From the NCBI RefSeq assembly GCF_029167625.1, contig NZ_CP119145.1:3782001-3846000 (forward strand): DNA of 64,000 nt, in the 5' to 3' direction. Below the pieces are notes generated by a model. It ran no database searches. It was given only the letters and a program-made list of their open reading frames with translations, and was not told the DNA's origin. The translations under genes were made by a program, and so were the position numbers. Source of the DNA: Streptomyces sp. AM 4-1-1 (lineage in GTDB: Bacteria; Actinomycetota; Actinomycetes; Streptomycetales; Streptomycetaceae). Of this stretch, positions 60,702 through 64,000 are shown piece by piece; position 1 is the stretch's first letter; each line of letters opens with the position of its first letter.

Positions 60702-61412
60702 TCAGGCGCCGGGCTCGGCCGAAAGGGTGGTGACTGCCTCGGGCGGGCAATAGCGGGTCCAGGCGTCGGTGAACTGGGCGCGTGTGAAGCCCTTGGCCTG
60801 GTTGCCACCGGGGAAGCGGCGGTTGGCCGACTTGATGCCGTAGTCCTGGAGCAGGATCTGCAGGCCGCGCGGGGTGAGCCCGTTGGGGCTGTGCTCGGCC
60901 CAGGGCGCTTCCTGGTCCTGGTTGAGGATCTCCAGCAGCCGGCCGGTGCGGATCGTCGGCTGGTCCCCCTCGGAAGCGAAGGCGCGGCGGATGTCGGCGA
61001 GGACGCGGGTCTTCAGGCCGCCGTCCTCGTCGCGCCCGGACTCGTAGTCCGTCATGGCCGTGCACGCGGTACGGGCCAGGACGGGCCAGTGTCCGTCAGC
61101 GAGGTCGGCGACGCTGACCAGCGGTGCCCAGGTGTCGGCTGCGCGGTTATCGACCGGCATCTTCGGCTCCAGGACGAGTGCCTTCTCACGTACGGAGGTC
61201 AGCCAGGCCGCCAGCCGCGTACGGAGTTCGCGTACTGCCAGGTCGTCGCGGCCGTAGCGCCAGGCGCTGACCTTCTCGCTCTCGGCTCGGCGGCGCATGC
61301 GGATGACGACCGACCGGTCCATGATCGTGTCGGGCAGGTCGCCGATTCCGGCGAAGGCAGCCATGGCGAAGGTGTCGAACGACATCGACGCCGACGTACG
61401 CCAGCAGCGCAC
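60702..61412 (-). pseudogene. C-terminal part of a DUF3631 helicase-like gene
   Basis: 236 codons homologous to the C-terminal half of DUF3631 proteins of AICEs and plasmids: MSFDTFAMAAFAGIGDLPDT, then IMDRSVVIRMRRRAESEKV. Full-length relatives have an AAA+/Walker N-terminal region of well over 150 residues. Here the open frame reaches only to 61550 and the extra part is Pro/Ala-rich with no Walker A. So the 5' end has been cut off and joined to a different gene. It may still be translated from GTG 61412. Confidence 0.75.
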
Positions 61413-61550
61413 GGCGGTGCGGGACCCGGGTGAGGGCGGAGCCGCTGCTGTCCACAGGTTTCCGGGTTCGCCCTCGGGTTCTGGCGGAGCTGCGCGGGCG
61501 AGGTGACAGGCACAGGTGGGGGTCCAGAGCGGACCTCCACCTGCTGCTTC

Positions 61551-62717
61551 TCAGCCCCTAAAAGGCGGCTCGGATGCGGGGCCGACAGCCGGGGGTTCCG
61601 CTGCCTCGATCAGCTTGTTGGTCAGTTCGACGGTGGCGAGGTACCACCAGAAGATCCAGTCGAGGAAAGCGTCGCTGTAGTTAGCGAGTTGGTCCGCGCG
61701 ACGGTGACGCAGGCCGAATCTGTTGGCGATTTCGAACAGCGCGCCATCGTCAGGCTTTCCCAGGTCCTCGCGGATCAGGGCGCGGCGCTCCTCCAGGATG
61801 CCGACGGCGGCAACGATGGCCGACCGCTTGCTCTCCAGAGATGCGTCGCGGGCGCGGAAGAGTGCGATGGCGTGCCGGACGCGGTCGGTGACGGCGGGAG
61901 GACTGTCTTTGAGGACATGGTGCACCAGCTGACGACGCGCGTCGTCGGTTATGGCAACAAGCCGCCCCAGGTCCTCACCTTCAGCCGCGAGCTCGTACTC
62001 GATCCCGGCTTCGCGCAGTAGATCGTTGATCTTCGCGCGATAGAGGATTCGGGCCGGTCCGTTGTGGAACTCCGAGTGGTGCCAACCGCAACCGCTATAG
62101 GAGTGGAAGCTCCGGCGTCGGGGACGGCTGACGAGGTCGTGGAAGACCTCGATCAGACCGTAGAAGGTGTCCTCGTCCCAGGTGGCCGGAGCCAGGGGCC
62201 ACAGGTCTGGAATGCCCAGGCGCCGTTCGATCAGCGCGGAGGCGTCGGGTAGGTCGTCCGACCCGTCGACGCACTCCTCGCCGAACTGCTCGACCAGGTA
62301 GCCGTTGTCCGCGAAGTCGGCGACGATCCGTGCGAAGTCACGGCGTGCATCTCGATCGGTGCTCCCGTCGGCAATCAAGCCGCGTCCCTGTCGCTGAGGC
62401 CAGTAAGGCCGGGGCGCGAGCGCGGGCCGTATCTCCGAAGCGCGACTGATGAGCTCCGAGAACCAGTTCTCGCGCGTTCTCGTCAGGGTCCGGCTTTCCC
62501 GCGTGGTGGCCCAGGGATCACGGAAAGCATCGACCTCTCGGAAGTCCGTCACCGCAGTTGACCCGACCATCGCCTCGGTCAGGAGCCACTCCGCACGGTC
62601 CTCCCACTGAGAGGTCGGCGTCCTCAGGATGCGTTCCCCTTCCGATACGAACAGCGATGTCGGCCACACCAGCTCGTAGTTGCTCACATCCACGATCACG
62701 GCGCCATCATCACCCAT
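61551..62717 (-). CDS. unknown protein at the right edge of the element
   Basis: A 388-residue protein of unknown family. N-terminus: VIVDVSNYELVWPTSLFVSE. The C-terminal third is helical with FEIANRFGLRHRRADQLANY and WIFWWYLATVELTNKLIEAA, loosely like HEPN or abortive-infection proteins. It sits next to the att site and in front of a truncated helicase, so it may be late cargo. ATG 62717 was chosen; TTG 62744 is possible. No predicted catalytic motif. Confidence 0.7.
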   Translation of the reverse strand: MGDDGAVIVDVSNYELVWPTSLFVSEGERILRTPTSQWEDRAEWLLTEAMVGSTAVTDFREVDAFRDPWATTRESRTLTRTRENWFSELISRASEIRPALAPRPYWPQRQGRGLIADGSTDRDARRDFARIVADFADNGYLVEQFGEECVDGSDDLPDASALIERRLGIPDLWPLAPATWDEDTFYGLIEVFHDLVSRPRRRSFHSYSGCGWHHSEFHNGPARILYRAKINDLLREAGIEYELAAEGEDLGRLVAITDDARRQLVHHVLKDSPPAVTDRVRHAIALFRARDASLESKRSAIVAAVGILEERRALIREDLGKPDDGALFEIANRFGLRHRRADQLANYSDAFLDWIFWWYLATVELTNKLIEAAEPPAVGPASEPPFRG

Positions 62718-62910
62718 TCGTGCGCAGAGCGGAGCGGGCTCCAAGGGTATGCGTCGGGTCTGCCAGCCTCTGTCGGGACCATGTCGAATTTCCGGCGTGC
62801 AGGCGCAATCCTTCGGTTCGTGAGCGAGCTAGATCAATCTCACTCAGGTTCACGATTCGCGATCAGGGTCTGGATCGGCCTCCATCGTGACGTCGCCCGA
62901 GGTCCCATAT

Positions 62911-62927
62911 GGCACGCGAATGGCACG
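62911..62927. promoter_or_regulatory. putative integrase arm-type sites, right end
   Basis: GGCACG-CGAAT-GGCACG, hexamers 11 bases apart, about 65 bases inside the right att. The same pattern occurs at the left end. Confidence 0.5.
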
Positions 62928-62954
62928 TGGCCACCTGGAGGTCTAGACAACAAC

Positions 62955-62983
62955 GAAGCCCCAGGTCTCCGACCTGGGGCTTC
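62955..62983 (-). terminator. terminator of tRNA-Gly
   Basis: Perfect 12-bp stem GAAGCCCCAGGT / ACCTGGGGCTTC around CTCCG, directly behind the tRNA 3' end on the minus strand. Because an element is integrated here, this hairpin is element-supplied. Confidence 0.8.
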
Positions 62984-62989
62984 ACGAAA

Positions 62990-63031
62990 GAGCGGGTGAC
63001 GAGAATCGAACTCGCGCTCTGAGCTTGGGAA
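62990..63031. repeat. att site, right end (inside tRNA-Gly)
   Basis: The 42 bases covering the tRNA 3' half plus one base, identical to 44815-44856. The crossover must lie within it, keeping the tRNA intact. Confidence 0.92.
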
Positions 63032-63061
63032 GCTCATGTTCTACCATTAAACTACACCCGC
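62991..63061 (-). tRNA. tRNA-Gly(CCC)
   Basis: A 71-base cloverleaf on the minus strand. Acceptor arms are GCGGGTG / CACCCGC with discriminator U. The D-arm has TTTAATGGTAGAA, the anticodon loop is TTCCCAA (anticodon CCC, reading GGG), and the T-arm is GCGAG-TTCGATT-CTCGT with one wobble. CCA is not encoded. It is the integration target of both elements. Confidence 0.95.
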
Positions 63062-63323
63062 CTGACACACCGCATGACCTGTTGTGCATCCTCGCTCACT
63101 CTACCCCATGCCAGACCCCCGGCGTATGCGCCGTGGGGTCTTCGTCCTGTGGGCCGGGTGAGTCGAGGTGGGCGGAGGGCGGGCGTGTCCGGGCGGGTGG
63201 TGGGGGTGCTCGGGGCGGGAGTTGGGGGCGTAACGTGCGGGGTCGGAGTGCCGCCTGGAGTGGCGTCCCGTTCATCCCCTAATGTGGCGCTCTCGTCCAC
63301 GGCTTGGTTGGGGAAGGGACTTG

Positions 63324-63497
63324 ATGGATTCGATGGAGCGCACCGTCGTCCGCTGTGCCGAAGGGCACGTTTTCGCTACCGCTTCGTTCCCGATGCAGCA
63401 GCTCGGGGCCGGGCGGATCGGGCCGGGTCGGCTCATTCGCTGTCCGCGTTGTGCCCGGTTGCGGCACGCGGTGCCCGTGGCGTTCGAGGACCGTTAG
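63324..63497 (+). CDS. small zinc-ribbon-like protein
   Basis: A 57-residue protein (MDSMERTVVRCAEGHVFATA...) with a Cys in RCAEGH and a CPRC pair near the C-terminus, consistent with a zinc ribbon. ATG 63324 follows GGAAGGGA. Small conserved zinc-ribbon genes often sit beside dcd in streptomycetes. Function unknown. Confidence 0.75.
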   Translation: MDSMERTVVRCAEGHVFATASFPMQQLGAGRIGPGRLIRCPRCARLRHAVPVAFEDR

Positions 63498-63547
63498 GCG
63501 GAGCTTCGAGGACCGTTAGGCGGAGCTTCGAGGACCGTTAGGCGGAG
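63485..63547. repeat. 22-bp tandem repeat, 2.9 copies
   Basis: CGAGGACCGTTAGGCGGAGC plus TT is repeated at 63485, 63507 and (partly) 63529. The first copy includes the last codons and stop of the zinc-ribbon gene, so the array grew from its 3' end. Confidence 0.85.
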
Positions 63548-63644
63548 CGGGGCGTACGCGGACGCGAGGTGTACGGCGGGTTCGGTGGAACGCGCGGGGT
63601 GGTCCGGTTGGGGCCGGTCCGCGCGTTCTGCGTATCCTCGGGAC

Positions 63645-64000
63645 GTGCTTCTCTCTGACAAGGACATCCGGGCCGAGATCGACGCCGGGCGGGTTCGCAT
63701 TGATCCGTACGACGCGTCGATGGTGCAGCCCTCGAGCATCGATGTGCGGCTCGACCGCTACTTCCGGGTGTTCGAGAACCACCGCTACCCCCATATCGAT
63801 CCAGCGGTCGAGCAGGTGGACCTGACCCGTACGGTCGAACCGGACGGGGACGAGCCGTTCATCCTCCACCCCGGTGAGTTCGTGCTGGCTTCGACGTACG
63901 AGGTCGTCTCGCTGCCCGACGATCTCGCCTCGCGGCTGGAAGGCAAGAGTTCGCTGGGGCGGCTCGGGCTGGTGACGCACTCGACGGCCGGGTTCATCGA
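63645..64000 (+). CDS. dcd: dCTP deaminase (5' part)
   Basis: The first 118 codons of the housekeeping enzyme that deaminates dCTP to dUTP (or dUMP in bifunctional forms). [20 protein letters not shown] and [15 protein letters not shown] are typical, and the motif [20 protein letters not shown] is complete, with the Ser and Arg that the mobile paralogue A lacks. The catalytic Glu lies beyond the window. GTG 63645 starts the family-length protein. Confidence 0.95.
   Translation, partial: MLLSDKDIRAEIDAGRVRIDPYDASMVQPSSIDVRLDRYFRVFENHRYPHIDPAVEQVDLTRTVEPDGDEPFILHPGEFVLASTYEVVSLPDDLASRLEGKSSLGRLGLVTHSTAGFI

Larger units (their letters stand above)
44857..62989. mobile_element. integrative mobilizable element at tRNA-Gly(CCC)
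   Basis: About 18.1 kb bounded by the 42-bp att repeats. It encodes a relaxase, a MobC-like protein, a DUF2637 membrane protein and a truncated DUF3631 helicase, as in actinomycete plasmids and AICEs, plus a regulator-controlled cargo operon. I find no tyrosine recombinase, excisionase, FtsK/TraB translocase or complete replication protein, so it is probably non-autonomous or decaying. The AT-rich ParB-like gene at the left edge points to a history of further insertions. Confidence 0.8.

Overview
The window is chromosomal DNA of a high-GC actinomycete, almost certainly a Streptomyces. Codons end in G or C, GTG starts are frequent, and start/stop overlaps of the ATGA or GTGA type are common. 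Typical streptomycete families are present: DUF4232 lipoprotein, DUF6243, calerythrin-type EF-hand protein, DUF1838, DUF2637, XRE regulator with a divergent HATPase, and a streptavidin homologue.

Layout. (1) 1-9.5 kb: secreted peptidoglycan-recognition amidase, small secreted protein, beta-carbonic anhydrase, then a six-gene overlapping operon for methylated or cyclopropanated membrane lipids (FAD oxidoreductase, DUF1365, two different CFA-type methyltransferases, DUF1295, alpha/beta hydrolase). (2) 9.7-16.3 kb: a polymorphic-toxin locus on the minus strand (SseB-like, helical ESX-type partner, 1591-residue RHS toxin, S1-domain small protein, second small protein). (3) 16.4-19.8 kb: VWA protein, EF-hand protein, aldehyde dehydrogenase. 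(4) 20-27 kb: a polysaccharide-use locus made of a Gfo/Idh/MocA oxidoreductase, two ABC permeases, a binding lipoprotein, a divergent ROK regulator and a GH16 glycosidase, with a shared operator-like motif in front of the two outer transcripts. (5) 27.2-34.3 kb: lipoproteins, a streptavidin homologue with every biotin contact kept, SnoaL-like protein, PAP2 phosphatase, NodB deacetylase, DUF1838 protein. (6) 34.6-39.9 kb: a second RHS toxin plus candidate immunity gene. It is a direct-orientation paralogue of the first; its partner gene survives only as a 3' stump. (7) 40-43.2 kb: PIG-L amidase, NmrA-type reductase, DUF6243.

(8) 43.4-63.1 kb is an integration hotspot. A complete tRNA-Gly(CCC) lies at 62991-63061 (minus). 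Its 3' half is repeated perfectly (42 bp) at 44815 and imperfectly at 43469, so two elements are stacked behind the tRNA. The inner relic (43.5-44.8 kb) carries an AbiEii-type toxin-antitoxin pair. The outer element (44.86-62.99 kb) looks like an integrative mobilizable element: HUH relaxase, MobC-like accessory protein, DUF2637 membrane protein and a 5'-truncated DUF3631 helicase, but no integrase that I can find.

The outer element's cargo is the most interesting part. An XRE regulator and a flavoprotein diverge from six genes joined by 4-bp overlaps: HATPase, MurA-like enolpyruvyl transferase, 5'-nucleotidase-like phosphoesterase, two dCTP-deaminase-like proteins with complementary active-site losses, and a GT4 glycosyltransferase. 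A beta-lactamase-fold serine hydrolase follows. This looks like an undescribed nucleotide-modifying system, either a nucleoside natural-product pathway or, less likely, nucleotide-depletion defence. The genuine housekeeping dcd starts at 63645 and runs off the window.
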